Below are positions 4,621 through 5,158 of a DNA stretch of 5,158 nt, in pieces. The translations under genes were made by a program, and so were the position numbers. Under the pieces are notes generated by a model. That model did no database searches. It saw only the letters and a program-made list of their open reading frames with translations, and was not told where the DNA came from. Origin of the DNA: Promethearchaeota archaeon. Lineage in GTDB: Archaea; Asgardarchaeota; Lokiarchaeia; Sigyniarchaeales; Promethearchaeaceae. Each line of letters begins with the position of its first letter. Positions within the stretch are counted from its first letter, which is position 1. The stretch lies in assembly GCA_014729055.1 (NCBI GenBank), contig WJKO01000521.1:1-5158 (forward strand), in the 5' to 3' direction.

Positions 4621-5158
4621 CTATTTTTTTTTGCGAACAATTTTCATGCTAATTCCAAGATAATCTTTTAATATAATTATCAAGATTATCCCTATGATAA
4701 AAAGGCATGCCACATTAAAATATAAACCCAAATAACCGAGCCAAGGAATAATATAGTGGACAATTCCAATTATTTCGGTTTCAGGAACTAATATTGGATT
4801 AGAAAAATTCAAATCAAATGTTCCATATCCATCGTCAAATATTCCCCGTAAACAACCATCAGAGAATTCATTATTATCTCCTTTGGTTTCGAAATACCAT
4901 TCTTCTTCTACTTCATTATAGTGCTTATTTATCGCACGGTGGATAATAGGTGTGCCGTTATTAATATAAGACCAGATATAAGGATCAAGCCCATTTTCAT
5001 AAAAATATTGTGGACCTTTAATTACAATAATATCCCCTATTTCAATCCCACTATCATCTATATCGTTTTCTATGTGAGTGTAATAAACCACATCTCCAAT
5101 ATTGATGGTAGGACTCATAGAATTAGACGTAATAATGATAAGATTGTCTTTTTTCAAG
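4621..5158 (-). CDS. sec11: Signal peptidase I, ER/archaeal (Sec11) type, 5' end cut by the window
   Basis: This membrane protease removes signal peptides from secreted proteins on the outer face of the cytoplasmic membrane. Numbering from the first complete codon (TTG at 5157): SNSMSPT (11-17) carries the catalytic Ser13; GDIIVIKGP (41-49) is the second conserved box; IIHRAI (71-76) carries His73, which replaces the bacterial catalytic Lys; and TKGDNN (91-96) plus S99-D100 carry the two acidic residues, spaced as in eukaryotic Sec11. VPETEIIGIVHYIIPWLGYLG (124-144) is the last conserved box. FNVACLFIIGIILIIIL (147-163) is a C-terminal membrane helix followed by a Lys/Arg tail. The expected N-terminal membrane helix is missing, so the TTG is most likely an internal Leu codon and the gene continues past 5158. 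About 20 extra residues (50-69, Tyr/Asn-rich) lie between Ser and His relative to Sec11. It is convergent with get3. Confidence 0.93.
   Translation of the reverse strand, partial: LKKDNLIIITSNSMSPTINIGDVVYYTHIENDIDDSGIEIGDIIVIKGPQYFYENGLDPYIWSYINNGTPIIHRAINKHYNEVEEEWYFETKGDNNEFSDGCLRGIFDDGYGTFDLNFSNPILVPETEIIGIVHYIIPWLGYLGLYFNVACLFIIGIILIIILKDYLGISMKIVRKKK
4624..4632 (+). terminator. T9 tract just after the Get3-like gene, probable terminator
   Basis: Nine consecutive T begin eight bases after the TAG of the + strand ATPase gene. Oligo-T runs of this length act as intrinsic terminators in archaea without needing a hairpin. The tract is at the same time the AAA lysine codons at the extreme C-terminus of the convergent signal peptidase gene. 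Confidence 0.5.

Noticed and set aside
5155..5157. TTG as the true start of the signal peptidase
   Set aside because: A start here would leave no N-terminal membrane helix, which the family has just before the SxSMxPT box; the gene almost certainly continues past the window edge.
1..5158. CRISPR array, tRNA/rRNA genes, insertion sequences or attachment sites
   Set aside because: No spaced direct repeats, cloverleaf or rRNA-like segments, transposase-like proteins or paired terminal repeats were seen.

Overview
This AT-rich 5.2 kb window looks archaeal, and most probably comes from an Asgard-type archaeon. The evidence is the three-gene ribosomal block uL3-uL4-uL23 in archaeal order and sizes, Shine-Dalgarno motifs of the GGTGA/AGGAG type, an ER-type (Ser-His-Asp) signal peptidase and a Get3-type ATPase. 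The uL3 protein has strikingly eukaryote-like stretches (SAPRHGSL near the N-terminus; WHPARVMYTVARSGQ around residues 241-255). The lineage is an inference from sequence recall, not a phylogeny.

Layout. Positions 1-130 are the upstream leader: no certain gene, but a strong GGAGGTGA motif, a 5-codon mini-ORF, a 9-bp inverted repeat and a weak TATA-like stretch. Positions 131-2221 (+) are rpl3, rpl4 and rpl23, closely spaced, each with its own Shine-Dalgarno motif. The usual next gene, rpl2, is absent. Instead, 19 nt after rpl23, a convergent 437-codon gene of unknown function ends (2241-3554, -). A 114-nt divergent promoter region (3555-3668) separates it from a Get3/ArsA-family ATPase gene (3669-4616, +). 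Four bases after that stop, the 3' end of a signal peptidase gene begins on the opposite strand (4621-5158, -; its start lies beyond the window).

How the genes may work together. The first half builds the large ribosomal subunit: uL3 near the peptidyl-transferase centre, uL4 in the exit tunnel and uL23 at the tunnel exit, where targeting factors dock. The second half holds two membrane/secretory functions, tail-anchored protein targeting (Get3-like) and signal-peptide cleavage (Sec11-like). The orphan gene lies between the two halves. I see no RNA genes, CRISPR, insertion sequence or other mobile-element signature. The best candidates for new biology are the orphan protein divergent from get3, the reduced Get3-like ATPase, the truncated ribosomal operon and the unusual rpl3 leader.
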